Program-made: the position numbers and the translations under genes | Shown here: in pieces, positions 1-8,381 of the stretch | Numbering within the stretch: position 1 is the stretch's first letter | How the letters are laid out: each line of letters opens with the position of its first letter | Source of the DNA: Candidatus Omnitrophota bacterium | GTDB lineage: Bacteria; Omnitrophota; Gorgyraeia; Gygaellales; JAQTUX01 | Length of the DNA stretch: 64,000 nt | Assembly: GCA_028707125.1 (NCBI GenBank) | Contig: JAQTUX010000002.1 | Location: forward strand, 62,001 to 126,000 | Direction of reading: 5' to 3' | Notes under the pieces: generated by a model | What the model saw: only the letters and a program-made list of their open reading frames with translations | Databases searched by the model: none | Told to the model about the DNA's origin: nothing

Positions 1-1057
1 CGCGCTCCTCATCATCGGTAACAATGCTTTCGGAATGGCCGCTGCCGTACTTATTGATGTGCCTTATGGCCTCTTCAAGGGAATCAACCACCCTTACCGA
101 CAGTATCAGGCCAAGGTACTCCTCTGACCAGTCATTTTCCTGAGCCCGCTTTAGCCCCCTTACGATCCTCCTCGTCAGTTCATCGCCGCGTATCTCAACG
201 CCCGCCTCCGCGAGTTGTTTTATCATCCCGGGCAGGAACCGCGCCGCGACATCCTTGTGCACAAGCAGCGTCTCCATCGCGTTGCAGACCCCCGGGCGCT
301 GCACCTTGGCGTTAAAGGCGATCCTCTGCGCCATATTCAGATCCGCCTCTGAATCAATATACACATGGCATACCCCTTTATAATGCTTGATCACGGGTAT
401 CCTGGATTTAGCGGCGATCTTTTTTATCAGCGCCTCGCCTCCGCGCGGAATGATCAGGTCTATGTATTTATCAAGAGTGAGCATCGCGTCTACGGCCGAT
501 TTATCGGAGAATAAGATCATATTAAGGCAGCCCTGGGGAATGCCGGACTCAAGCGCGGCATTATTCAATGTGTTAAAGATCGCGCGGTTGGAATTCAGCG
601 CTTCGGAGCCGCCGCGCAGAATAACGGCGTTGCCCGACTTAAGGCATAACCCCGCGCAGTCGGCGGTAACGTCAGGCCGTGATTCGTAAATGATCCCTAT
701 AACGCCTATGGGCACGCGCACCTTCCTTATCTTGAGGCCGTTTGGCCTCAATGTTTCCTTGATCACTTCTCCTACCGGATCAGGAAGCGAGGCCACCTGC
801 TCAAGGGAAGCGCGCATAGCGGCTACGCGCTTATCATTAAGCGACAGCCGGTCTATTATGGAGGCGGAAAGCCCCTTCTTCCCTGCCAGGGCAACGTCTT
901 TCTGATTAGCGCCAAGGATCTCCTTGATGTTGGAAGATAACGCGGCAGACATATTCCGCAGGGCCCTGTTCTTGATGTTGGTATCAAGGGCGGCTAAATC
1001 AACCGCCGCCTTCTTTGCCGCCTGAGCAATTTTGAGTATTCTTTTCTGGATATCCAT
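1..1057 (-). CDS. proA: gamma-glutamyl phosphate reductase (partial, 3' end outside window)
   Basis: This gene encodes glutamate-5-semialdehyde dehydrogenase, which reduces gamma-glutamyl phosphate with NADPH in cytoplasmic proline synthesis. Translating the minus strand from the ATG at 1057 gives an uninterrupted frame to the window edge, about 352 residues of a usual 410-420. It shows family stretches IYESRPDVT, GNAVILRGG, the DLIIPRGG nucleotide-binding region, and QRPGVCNAMET with the catalytic Cys. A purine-rich Shine-Dalgarno (AGAGGGGAAAG) lies between the proB stop and this ATG, a 17-base gap, so proB-proA are co-transcribed. The remaining C-terminus lies left of base 1; nothing suggests a pseudogene. 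Confidence 0.95.
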   Translation of the reverse strand, partial: MDIQKRILKIAQAAKKAAVDLAALDTNIKNRALRNMSAALSSNIKEILGANQKDVALAGKKGLSASIIDRLSLNDKRVAAMRASLEQVASLPDPVGEVIKETLRPNGLKIRKVRVPIGVIGIIYESRPDVTADCAGLCLKSGNAVILRGGSEALNSNRAIFNTLNNAALESGIPQGCLNMILFSDKSAVDAMLTLDKYIDLIIPRGGEALIKKIAAKSRIPVIKHYKGVCHVYIDSEADLNMAQRIAFNAKVQRPGVCNAMETLLVHKDVAARFLPGMIKQLAEAGVEIRGDELTRRIVRGLKRAQENDWSEEYLGLILSVRVVDSLEEAIRHINKYGSGHSESIVTDDEER

Positions 1058-1074
1058 CTTTCCCCTCTACAGGC

Positions 1075-2148
1075 TTACGCCTGTAGCATCACCAAATCAT
1101 TCCTGTGCACTACTTCCCTGGCAAATTTCTTTCCAGTATTTCCCGCGATCGCGGAAGAAGAAAAAGAAGATATGCCGCGCGCGAATTCTTCGCCGTTCTT
1201 ATCCAATATGCTTATTATTTCACGAGCGTCAAATTCACCTTTGACATCAATAATGCCCACGGCAAGCAGGCTTTTATTTTTATTTATAAGCGCGGCCTTC
1301 GCGCCGTCATCAACGACGATCTTTCCCTTCGGCTTTGTCCCGAAGGCGATCCAGTGTTCTTTCGCCGAAAGGCCCTTCTTTGACACGAACAAAGTCCCGT
1401 TATCCTGAGGCGCGATCACGGCTGAAGCGACTATTCGCTCCTTATACCCGTTAGCAATGACACATGGTATGCCCGAATCCACCGCGATCTTTGCCGCCTC
1501 GATCTTAGTGATCATCCCGCCTACACAAGTCCTGTTTTTAGTAGGGCAGGCCAGGGATTTTATCTCGGCGCCGATCTCATCCACTATCCGAATGACTCTC
1601 CCCTCTTTATCCAGCAGCCCGTCCACATCCGAGAGCATGACCAGGAGGTCCGCCTCCACTAATTTTGCCACCAGCGCCGAAAGCCGGTCATTATCGCCGA
1701 ATTTTATCTCGTCTGTAGAAATAGTGTCATTTTCATTGACTACGGGCACGCGCCCTAATCTTAGTAACGCCAAAAGCGTATTCCTGGCGTTCAGGTAACG
1801 CTGACGGCTGTCAAAATCATCCCAGGTCAATAATACCTGCGCGCAGTTAATGCCGAACTTTTTAAATTGGCCCCTATAGTTATCCATCAACTCATTCTGG
1901 CCGATGGCCGCGGCCGCCTGAAGCAGGGGCAATTGTTTCGGCCTGGCAGCCAGCTTCATCGACTCCATCCCCAGGGCAATCGCGCCGGAAGATACAACGA
2001 TGACCTCTTTGCCTTCGGCTTTTATCAATTCGCTGAGCTGCGAAACGATTTCAAAAAAACGCGACAATTCCAGCTTCCTGCCGCTATAAAAAAGGCTTGA
2101 GCCGATCTTTATCACGATCCTTTTATATTTTTTTGACGACCGCTTCAA
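1075..2148 (-). CDS. proB: glutamate 5-kinase with PUA domain
   Basis: ProB phosphorylates glutamate with ATP, the first committed step of proline synthesis, and hands its labile product to ProA. The 357-residue protein has the amino-acid-kinase fold: KIGSS near residue 14, VVSSGAI near 51, NENDT near 139, FGDND near 150 and LSDVDGL near 172. The C-terminal part from about residue 268 matches the PUA domain of full-length bacterial ProB, and length is normal. The start lies inside the 3' end of obg (26-base overlap), which implies translational coupling. The pair proB-proA follows obg as in many bacteria. ProB is usually feedback-inhibited by proline; nothing here shows whether that holds. 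Confidence 0.95.
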   Translation of the reverse strand: MKRSSKKYKRIVIKIGSSLFYSGRKLELSRFFEIVSQLSELIKAEGKEVIVVSSGAIALGMESMKLAARPKQLPLLQAAAAIGQNELMDNYRGQFKKFGINCAQVLLTWDDFDSRQRYLNARNTLLALLRLGRVPVVNENDTISTDEIKFGDNDRLSALVAKLVEADLLVMLSDVDGLLDKEGRVIRIVDEIGAEIKSLACPTKNRTCVGGMITKIEAAKIAVDSGIPCVIANGYKERIVASAVIAPQDNGTLFVSKKGLSAKEHWIAFGTKPKGKIVVDDGAKAALINKNKSLLAVGIIDVKGEFDAREIISILDKNGEEFARGISSFSSSAIAGNTGKKFAREVVHRNDLVMLQA

Positions 2149-3076
2149 GCAGATCCTCCAATCCTTCTTTCTTCAGCGCCGATACAGGGTAAACCGTTTT
2201 CTTAATAATACCCTTGAACCTTCTGAGGTTGGCCCCGGCCGCTTCAAGGTCCATCTTATTGGCCGCGATAACCTGCGGCTTACGCGAAAGTTCACGGCTG
2301 TAAGCGCCGAGTTCCTTATTTATTTTTTTATAATCCTCTACCGGGTCGCGGCCTTCAAAACCGGAAATATCCACCAGGTGGATCAGGATCCTGGTACGTT
2401 CAATATGGCGTAGAAATTTATCGCCCAACCCTTTGCCCGAAGACGAACCCTCAATTAATCCGGGTATATCGGCGACAATGAAAGACCTTCCCGCGGATTC
2501 GGCTACGCCCAGAATAGGGGCCTTTGTGGTGAACGGGTACGCGGCGATCCGCGGCCGGGCGTTTGAAACCGCCGAGATCAAAGTTGATTTTCCCGCGTTG
2601 GGAAAACCCACCACCCCCACTTCGGCAATAAGCTTTAAGTCAAGAAGCAGGTCCTTCTCTTCGCCGGGCTCTCCCTCCGTCGGATCTTTGACGTGCTTGT
2701 TTCCCAGGCCGCCTTTGCCGCCGCGGGCGGCGATAAACTCTTCCTTATCTATGGTCAGGTCGCGCAATACGCAGCCGGTAGCGATGTCTTTGATCACAGT
2801 ACCCAGCGGCACCCGGATAACCACCGGTTCGGCCCCGGCGCCTTTTCTATCCTTTCCTGAGCCATGGCCGCCGTGTTTGCCGTGAAAATGGCGGTTATAC
2901 CTGAAATCCAGAAGCGTATAAAGCCGGCTGTCCGCCAGGATTATTATATCCGCCCCCTTGCCGCCGTCTCCGCCATCGGGGATCCCCTGGCGCGTATATT
3001 TATCGCGGTAGAAACTGCGGCAGCCATTGCCTCCAGCCCCCGCCTTCACATTGATCTTAGCGCTGTCAATGAACAT
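2123..3076 (-). CDS. obg: Obg/CgtA family ribosome-associated GTPase
   Basis: Obg is an essential GTPase acting in large-subunit ribosome assembly and stress signalling. Residues 1-156 form the glycine-rich Obg fold. The G domain follows: G1 GFPNAGKST (157-165), G3 DIPG (203-206) with the Obg-typical region IEGSSSGKGLG, G4 NKMD (273-276) and G5 SAL (299-301). The protein stops at 317 residues just after the G domain, so it lacks the C-terminal OCT extension of longer homologues; short Obg proteins of this kind are known. It begins 3 bases after the rplU stop and overlaps proB. The ATG has only a distant GGAG, so coupling to rplU translation is likely. Confidence 0.95.
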   Translation of the reverse strand: MFIDSAKINVKAGAGGNGCRSFYRDKYTRQGIPDGGDGGKGADIIILADSRLYTLLDFRYNRHFHGKHGGHGSGKDRKGAGAEPVVIRVPLGTVIKDIATGCVLRDLTIDKEEFIAARGGKGGLGNKHVKDPTEGEPGEEKDLLLDLKLIAEVGVVGFPNAGKSTLISAVSNARPRIAAYPFTTKAPILGVAESAGRSFIVADIPGLIEGSSSGKGLGDKFLRHIERTRILIHLVDISGFEGRDPVEDYKKINKELGAYSRELSRKPQVIAANKMDLEAAGANLRRFKGIIKKTVYPVSALKKEGLEDLLEAVVKKI

Positions 3077-3079
3077 TGC

Positions 3080-3391
3080 TTACGCGGTGATCTCCTTGAC
3101 CTTCAAACGCGTCAGCTGCTGCCTATGGCCCTTCTTCCAATGAGAGGATTTCCGCCTTTTGTATTTGTAGGAAACAACCTTCTTTGACTTAAAATGCCCT
3201 ATGACTTCCGCGTCTACCTTCGCCCCTTTAATATAGGGCCGACCGACCTTGATCTCTGATTTATCGGAAATCAAAAGCACCTTATCTAAATGCACGGGCT
3301 TTCCTTCTTTTGCCTGGATCGTCTCCGTTTGGATAATATCGCCTTTTTTTACTTTGAGCTGTTTTGCTCCAACCTCAATGATTGCAAACAT
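3080..3391 (-). CDS. rplU: 50S ribosomal protein L21
   Basis: L21 binds 23S rRNA in the large ribosomal subunit. The 103-residue protein is of normal length and shows the family start MFAIIEVGAKQ, the core KVLLISD, and the typical C-terminal YKYKRRKSSHWKKGHRQ region. The Shine-Dalgarno AAGGAGG sits 10 bases before the ATG, and a strong sigma70-like promoter lies about 45 bases upstream. It is the first gene of the rplU-obg-proB-proA unit. The gene for L27, normally next to L21, is not present between rplU and obg. Confidence 0.97.
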   Translation of the reverse strand: MFAIIEVGAKQLKVKKGDIIQTETIQAKEGKPVHLDKVLLISDKSEIKVGRPYIKGAKVDAEVIGHFKSKKVVSYKYKRRKSSHWKKGHRQQLTRLKVKEITA

Positions 3392-3434
3392 TTTGAGCCT
3401 TCCTCCTTATTCTTTAAGTTTTATACAGGCATTT

Positions 3435-3463
3435 ATGATAACATATAAAAGGACGGCAGTCAA
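3435..3463 (-). promoter_or_regulatory. sigma70-type promoter for rplU-obg-proB-proA
   Basis: On the minus strand a -35 box TTGACT (3463-3458) is followed by exactly 17 bases and a -10 box TATCAT (3440-3435). The bases just before the -10 read TGT, an extended -10 (TGn). It sits in the 122-base gap between RNase G and rplU, and the predicted transcript start lies about 40 bases upstream of the rplU ATG. No convincing terminator hairpin is visible after RNase G, so read-through from upstream is also possible. Confidence 0.8.
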
Positions 3464-3513
3464 TATAAACCTGTGCCATTTATACGCCATTTAATTACAA
3501 TGAGGGCATAGGG

Positions 3514-4965
3514 TTACACTTGAATAACCTTGAATTCCTCGAGATGAACGCTGGGGTCGGGATTGACGGATATGCGGCTGCGGAATGTATTCTGGAGAGC
3601 CCTGATCCCTGAACTATCCTCCAATAGCTGGCTGGCTACGGACGGATGCACAACGAGATTCAGCTCCTGCCTGACCTTGCCCTTAAGATGTTCTCTTAAC
3701 GCCCTTACTATTTCAATAGAGACCGTAAGCGCTGACTTGGTCTTCCCCTTGCCCTTACAATAGGGACAGTCCTGAAAAGTCATCGTTTCAAGGGTCCTAT
3801 GCACTCTTTCCCTGGTCATCTCCACCAGGCCGAACTTGGAAATACCCAGCACGTCTGTCTTGGCCTTGTCGCTGCTCAGGTGCCGTTTCAAGACATCTAA
3901 AACAGCCCTGCGGTGGCCCTCTTGTTCCATATCTATAAAATCTATGACTATGATGCCGGCCAGATCCCTCAACTTAAGCTGCCTGGCTGCCTCCTTTGCC
4001 GCCTCACAGTTGACCCTGAATGCCATTTCTTCCGGATTAAGGTGCCTTTTGAATCTGCCGCTGTTAACGTCCACAACCACCAATCCTTCGGTGGGCTCTA
4101 TCACCAGGTATGCCCCGGATTTAAGATAAACCTTCTTGTCGAATATGTCCTTGATCTGTTTATCCACTCCCCTGCTTTCAAATAACGGGGCATCCCCCTG
4201 ATAAAGGGCGATCCTCTTCCTCAGCGACGGAGCAAAGGCCCTGACAAAGCCGTAGATCCTCCTGAACTCCGCCTTGGAATCGATCGTAAGCCGCTCCACG
4301 TCTTCAGTGAAAGAGTCCCTTATAATCCTTAATATTAGGTCGTAGTCCTCGAACAGAAGCGCTGGCGCCTGCTTATGCGAACTGACCCTCTTAGTCGTAT
4401 GCCACTGCTTAAGAAGATAATAAACGTCCTTCTCCAGTTCTTTTTTTGATTTCCCGCTGGCAGCGGTGCGGATTATGACACCCATGTCTTTGGGCATATT
4501 CAGGCCATTCAGTACGCCCCTGAGCCTGCTCCTTTCTTTATCATCGTCAATGCGCCTGGAGATGCCCCTCGTAGGCGAATTAGGCATAAGCACAAGAAAT
4601 CTGCCCGGCAGGCCTATGAGGCTTGAGAGCCGGGCGCCCTTTGTCCCAAACGGCTCCTTTACCACCTGCACTGTGACCTCCTGGCCCTTCTTTAATTCCT
4701 GAAGCCGCGCCGGCTCCATCTGTTCCAGAAGGTCATGCGCCTCGATACCCTCCTGCAGGTATAAAAACCCCTTCTTTGCCAGCCCTATATCCACGAAGGC
4801 CGCGTTGATCGAACGTATCACGCGTTCTACCTTGCCCTTATAAATACTGCCTACCACCGTCTTGTCCTGCGGCCTCTCAATATAGAATTCATCAAGATGC
4901 CCGTCGCTTATGACCGCCACCTGCTTTTCCTGCATATCAACGCTTATCAATATCTCTTTTCCCAT
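3514..4965 (-). CDS. rng: ribonuclease G / RNase E family endoribonuclease
   Basis: RNase E/G enzymes cut single-stranded RNA during mRNA decay and rRNA maturation. The 483-residue protein has the RNase G-type length: an S1 RNA-binding domain at about 35-125, then the DNase I-like catalytic core with metal-ligand aspartates in VVVDVNSG (near 299) and VIDFIDM (near 342). The Zn-link CPYC lies at 400-403 followed by KGKGK. It lacks the long disordered C-terminus of RNase E. A Shine-Dalgarno AAGGAAGG precedes the ATG. It lies downstream of a DUF2344 gene and upstream of rplU, an order also seen in many Gram-positive genomes. Confidence 0.93.
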   Translation of the reverse strand: MGKEILISVDMQEKQVAVISDGHLDEFYIERPQDKTVVGSIYKGKVERVIRSINAAFVDIGLAKKGFLYLQEGIEAHDLLEQMEPARLQELKKGQEVTVQVVKEPFGTKGARLSSLIGLPGRFLVLMPNSPTRGISRRIDDDKERSRLRGVLNGLNMPKDMGVIIRTAASGKSKKELEKDVYYLLKQWHTTKRVSSHKQAPALLFEDYDLILRIIRDSFTEDVERLTIDSKAEFRRIYGFVRAFAPSLRKRIALYQGDAPLFESRGVDKQIKDIFDKKVYLKSGAYLVIEPTEGLVVVDVNSGRFKRHLNPEEMAFRVNCEAAKEAARQLKLRDLAGIIVIDFIDMEQEGHRRAVLDVLKRHLSSDKAKTDVLGISKFGLVEMTRERVHRTLETMTFQDCPYCKGKGKTKSALTVSIEIVRALREHLKGKVRQELNLVVHPSVASQLLEDSSGIRALQNTFRSRISVNPDPSVHLEEFKVIQV

Positions 4966-4976
4966 ACCGTCCTTCC

Positions 4977-5288
4977 TTATTTTCTATTAATGCCGAACAC
5001 CTCAAGCACGTTTACGCCTTCAGGCAAACACGCGTTGAGTTTTCCCTTGAACTCATCAGCGCGTATCGGCTCATTAAGATATATGCTGCATTCTTCGTTA
5101 TCGCTCTCAAGGCCCAGCCTCAAGGCCCTTTTGAACACGATCTTGGGGCGGGGAGAAAACCCCTTAGTTAAATAAAGCGGCAGCCCCGCCCGCCTTGCCG
5201 CGCGCGCGAACAGCCTGACCAGGTCAAGATGCGAGATATATTTTATCTTTCCCCTCTTGTAGAATTTGAAATGAGCGATATAAACCAC
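4977..5288 (-). CDS. DUF2344 (TIGR03936-type) protein, half length
   Basis: This 103-residue protein matches the N-terminal half of the radical-SAM-linked DUF2344 family: FYKRGKIKYISHLDLVRLFARA followed, in two steps, by the basic GFSPRPKI segment and LGLESDNEE. The family is usually about 200 residues and lies next to a radical SAM protein; here the C-terminal half and the radical SAM partner are both missing from the neighbourhood. The only start in position is GTG at 5288, 18 bases after pilQ, without a clear Shine-Dalgarno. It ends 11 bases before rng. Family function is unknown; the link to RNase G and ribosomal genes hints at RNA or translation, which is inference. Confidence 0.75.
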   Translation of the reverse strand: MVYIAHFKFYKRGKIKYISHLDLVRLFARAARRAGLPLYLTKGFSPRPKIVFKRALRLGLESDNEECSIYLNEPIRADEFKGKLNACLPEGVNVLEVFGINRK

Positions 5289-5306
5289 TTATAAGGCGCG
5301 GGTCAT

Positions 5307-6887
5307 TTATCTTTTCTTCTTTTTCTTTTTTCTCTTCCCGTCTATACCGCCGCCGAACTCTTCTTCCGTAGTACCCAGGCCGTCTTTTAAGGCCGCGATC
5401 TTATCTTCGGTAAACTCGCCTTCCTTAACGATCCTGGCGGTTATGAAAATAAGCAGGTCTATTTTCTCCCAATCATGGGTAGTACGCTGAAACATAAGGC
5501 CCAACAGCGGGACATGCCTCAAGAAAGGCACCCCCGAAACTGTCTTGCCCTTTACGTCTTTAAGCAGGCCGCCTAAGACAATGGTTTCGCCGTCTTTCAT
5601 CAACACCCGCGTCTCCGCTTCCCGCGTGTTAATTATGGGATACAGATTTGTCCCTACGGTCTGGGTATAGGAAGTTATGGCCGGATGCAGGATCATGTTT
5701 ATATAGCCCTCCTCCCCTATTTGAGGAAGGACATTGAGCTGTATGCCGATATCCTGATAATAATCAAGGGTCTGGGTAACCGTAAATGATGACTGCGTGC
5801 TTTCCTCCGACTTAAGGATCGGGTATTTTGTGCCCACCAGGATAGCCGCCTCCTGATTACTTAAGGCGAGTATGCGGGGGGCTGAAAGCGTATTGGTATT
5901 CACATCCTCTTCCAGCGCGTGCACCATGGCTTCAAACGCGCTGCCGCTAAGCTTTTTATAAACTAACTGCAAACCGAGATTGAACGGCTCTACGCCGGTA
6001 ACATCCGTTACCTTCGGGCCGAATGAAGAAGGCGCTACCTGAGACCCAAGGGTGTGACCGCCGATCTCTGTAATCGCCTGGCCTGTGCTACTTTTGCCGG
6101 CGGGTATGCTGGTTATAGTGGAAGAATCAACCCCTGTGCTGCCGGTCCCGAGGTCCACGCCGAGATCCCTCAATTTATCCTTGCTTACCTCCATTATCCT
6201 CGTCTCTATATATACCTGTTTAGGCGCGACATCTATATCGGCGACGATCTCTCTTATCTTTTCCAGAACAGGCGGGATATCGCTTACTATCAGCACCTTT
6301 GAACGCCCTCTTTCCTGTTCCGCTTCTCTGGTCCTTTTGGCAAGCTCTCCCGTGCCAAACTTCCAGCCGGCCTGGCCTGTCATCTCAAGCACCGTAACCT
6401 TGCCGCGCGGCGACAACTGCGGCTCTATGGCCCGCTTGGCATCCTGGGCATCCAGGAATTTCAGTTTAAACACCTGTGACTGTGTCTGCTGCACCTGCTC
6501 CAGTTCAACCTCCTGCTGCTTCATCGCGGTCAATTTCTCTATAGGGGCTACGGTTATGATATTGCCGTGCGCCTCATAGGCGAAACCGTAATTTTTAAGT
6601 ATGGTTTCAAGCGCCTTCTTCCACGGCACATCAACCAGCCGTATCGTAACCAGGCCGATAACCTCGGGTGAAGGCACGATGTTTACCCTGGCCTTGTAAG
6701 AAAGTATGCGCAGCACGTCTTTAATATCCGCCTCTTTGAAATCAAGGGTTATCAGTTCGGCCTCCGCGCCGCCTGCCCGGCTGTCGCCTGAGGCCTCATC
6801 CGCCAATAGAAAAGAGGAGCCGTCGTGAACGAATACCGCGAAACAAGATAACGCCAAGGCGCATAAAAATATCCTAATATTTTTCAT
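5307..6887 (-). CDS. pilQ: type IV pilus secretin PilQ
   Basis: PilQ forms the outer-membrane channel through which the pilus fibre passes. The 526-residue protein begins with a signal peptide (residues 1-30, hydrophobic core FLCALALSCFAVFV). A secretin/TonB short N-terminal (STN) domain spans about 48-117, then an N1-type domain near 135-230, then the secretin pore domain to about 500, with VPLLGLMFQ and LLIFITARIV near its end. It is shorter than classical PilQ because the N-terminal AMIN domains are absent. The tail is an odd run of lysines (GKRKKKKKKR). The ATG overlaps the end of pilP by 14 bases and has a GGGGGAG Shine-Dalgarno. Confidence 0.93.
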   Translation of the reverse strand: MKNIRIFLCALALSCFAVFVHDGSSFLLADEASGDSRAGGAEAELITLDFKEADIKDVLRILSYKARVNIVPSPEVIGLVTIRLVDVPWKKALETILKNYGFAYEAHGNIITVAPIEKLTAMKQQEVELEQVQQTQSQVFKLKFLDAQDAKRAIEPQLSPRGKVTVLEMTGQAGWKFGTGELAKRTREAEQERGRSKVLIVSDIPPVLEKIREIVADIDVAPKQVYIETRIMEVSKDKLRDLGVDLGTGSTGVDSSTITSIPAGKSSTGQAITEIGGHTLGSQVAPSSFGPKVTDVTGVEPFNLGLQLVYKKLSGSAFEAMVHALEEDVNTNTLSAPRILALSNQEAAILVGTKYPILKSEESTQSSFTVTQTLDYYQDIGIQLNVLPQIGEEGYINMILHPAITSYTQTVGTNLYPIINTREAETRVLMKDGETIVLGGLLKDVKGKTVSGVPFLRHVPLLGLMFQRTTHDWEKIDLLIFITARIVKEGEFTEDKIAALKDGLGTTEEEFGGGIDGKRKKKKKKR

Positions 6888-7236
6888 TGACTCCCCCTGT
6901 ATTCAAACCGACCTCCAGGATCTCGCCTTCTTTTATTAAGAAAACCCTGTCTTTCTCGATCTTGAACACCTCGCAGCCGTTTATTACGTCGCCTTTCTTC
7001 ACTACCTTCCCGTTTATAATGGCGAGGGAATTCCCTTCCCTGTCATATATTATGCCCTCTAACTTAACTTCGGAATCTTCGCCGTACGGCTCAAGCTTAA
7101 GAAGCGCCCCCTCAGGGGTCACCAGGGGGATAAACGGGTCTCTTTTCCGTCCGCTTTCATAAACAAACTCTTCTTCCGCGGCAATAGCGCTGAACGCGAA
7201 CAACAGGCAGATCAAGGCTGTCTTTACGCCCCTCAT
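6874..7236 (-). CDS. pilP: PilP-like pilus assembly protein
   Basis: PilP links the inner-membrane PilN-PilO pair to the PilQ secretin. This 120-residue protein starts with a cleavable signal peptide (ALICLLFAFSAIAA). There is no lipobox Cys, so it is not an obvious lipoprotein as classical PilP is. It then has the family motif RDPFIPL near residue 32 and a small beta domain (VKLEGIIYD, AIINGKVVKKGD, VFLIKEGEI). It is shorter than proteobacterial PilP (about 175). It sits between pilO and pilQ in the standard order and has an AGGA Shine-Dalgarno 7 bases before the ATG. Confidence 0.85.
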   Translation of the reverse strand: MRGVKTALICLLFAFSAIAAEEEFVYESGRKRDPFIPLVTPEGALLKLEPYGEDSEVKLEGIIYDREGNSLAIINGKVVKKGDVINGCEVFKIEKDRVFLIKEGEILEVGLNTGGVNEKY

Positions 7237-7237
7237 T

Positions 7238-7822
7238 TTATTTTCCTATAAAATACGCCAGCAATACCATATCTATATCGTGATCCGGGTAACCGCTTCC
7301 TCTATGGACTATGGAAATACCGTCCACCGCCATAAAAACAGGGAACAGTTCGATCTTGTTTATAAATTTACCCAGCTCATGGAACCCCGATCTCGCCGAA
7401 ATAATGATCTTTATGTCGAAGAATTTGGAAAGCAGCGTAGTGGCTGCGGGCTTATTCTGTTCATTTTTAACCGACCTTATCTGCAGTATCTTGACGCCGG
7501 CACCCTCCGCCATCTTTGAAACCTCCTCTATTAATACCGGTATCTCCTCCTCGCTGATAACCTTCCGCAGCAGGTCTTCCGATCTCTCCGGAGAGCCGGC
7601 AGGCCCGGCCTTATATTTTTCCAGCTCAGTTATATCCCTGCGCGCGTTAATTATGTCGGACCTTAATTTCCTGAGATTGGAGTTTACCCCGGAGAGCCGG
7701 CTTATTTGAGGCTTAAGCGCCAAATTAGCATCCAAAAGCAGTATCGCCAACGCGGCCGCGCAGGTCAAAATGAGTTTTTTCCTGGCCGCTGTTAATCGCG
7801 CGATGACATCATTTCTTCGCAT
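7238..7822 (-). CDS. pilO: PilO-like pilus assembly protein
   Basis: PilO is a bitopic inner-membrane protein that dimerises with PilN. From the ATG at 7822 it has 194 residues: a basic N-terminus, one membrane segment (ILTCAAALAILLLDANLAL), a coiled-coil region with LRKLRSDIINARRDITELE, and a ferredoxin-like C-terminal domain. I prefer 7822 over the upstream in-frame ATG at 7858 because GGAGAAG lies just before it and it overlaps the pilN end by 14 bases; the longer form would only add basic residues. Position in a pilM-N-O-P-Q series supports the call more than the sequence, which is poorly conserved in this family. Confidence 0.85.
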   Translation of the reverse strand: MRRNDVIARLTAARKKLILTCAAALAILLLDANLALKPQISRLSGVNSNLRKLRSDIINARRDITELEKYKAGPAGSPERSEDLLRKVISEEEIPVLIEEVSKMAEGAGVKILQIRSVKNEQNKPAATTLLSKFFDIKIIISARSGFHELGKFINKIELFPVFMAVDGISIVHRGSGYPDHDIDMVLLAYFIGK

Positions 7823-8381
7823 CCGCTTCTCCCGAGATAACGAATTCCGACGCCTCAAAACCCTTTATTTCTTTTTTAGTAATGGAATCCAGCTCCAGCG
7901 CGGATAGCCCCTCGGAAAAATAGCGGTCGCCGGCAAGCTGGTTGAGGAATGCCCTTATGAGGCCGGCATCCTGACCTTTTTCAGAGATCACATTTCCGAT
8001 CAGGTTTAATTTGCCGTCGTTGAATACAAGATTAGTCAGCCACATTCCGCGGGGCAGGTACTCGCTTACTTTACTCAGCTTCCTTGCCCAGATCAATCTG
8101 CTTGCCGTAAGCTGCCTTATCGTATTTCTGTTCGCTTCCGCGTCCCTTATATCGGTCCTTAATATATCCGCCTTTTCCATCTGCGGCTTCAAATCGCTAA
8201 AGGCCGCCCAGTATTGCCTGTATTGGACATTCTTAAAAATAAGCGCCGCCCATAATATAAAATTCAAAGACACCGCCGCGGCAATGGCCGCGTAGCATAC
8301 TGTCACAATAAGATTATCGGGCAGACCAAAGCCCTTCTTCGCCCTCTCCGATTCCTCAGGCAGCAGGTCGATCTTGATCAT
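7809..8381 (-). CDS. pilN: PilN-like pilus assembly protein
   Basis: PilN is an inner-membrane partner of PilO whose cytoplasmic N-terminus binds PilM. The 190-residue protein begins MIKIDLLPEE, the expected PilM-binding motif (family form INLLP). It then has one membrane segment at about 27-50, a helical linker, and a small C-terminal domain with WLTNLVF. Its ATG overlaps the pilM stop in an ATGA arrangement, so translation is coupled. Confidence 0.9.
   Translation of the reverse strand: MIKIDLLPEESERAKKGFGLPDNLIVTVCYAAIAAAVSLNFILWAALIFKNVQYRQYWAAFSDLKPQMEKADILRTDIRDAEANRNTIRQLTASRLIWARKLSKVSEYLPRGMWLTNLVFNDGKLNLIGNVISEKGQDAGLIRAFLNQLAGDRYFSEGLSALELDSITKKEIKGFEASEFVISGEADAKK

Noticed and set aside
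1-1057. proA as a pseudogene
   Set aside because: The frame is intact to the window edge; it is only cut by the boundary.
2433-2885. 150-codon open frame on the plus strand
   Set aside because: Antisense to obg in G+C-rich DNA; no motif.
6085-6579. 164-codon open frame on the plus strand
   Set aside because: Antisense to the middle of pilQ, low-complexity Ser/Leu/Thr translation.
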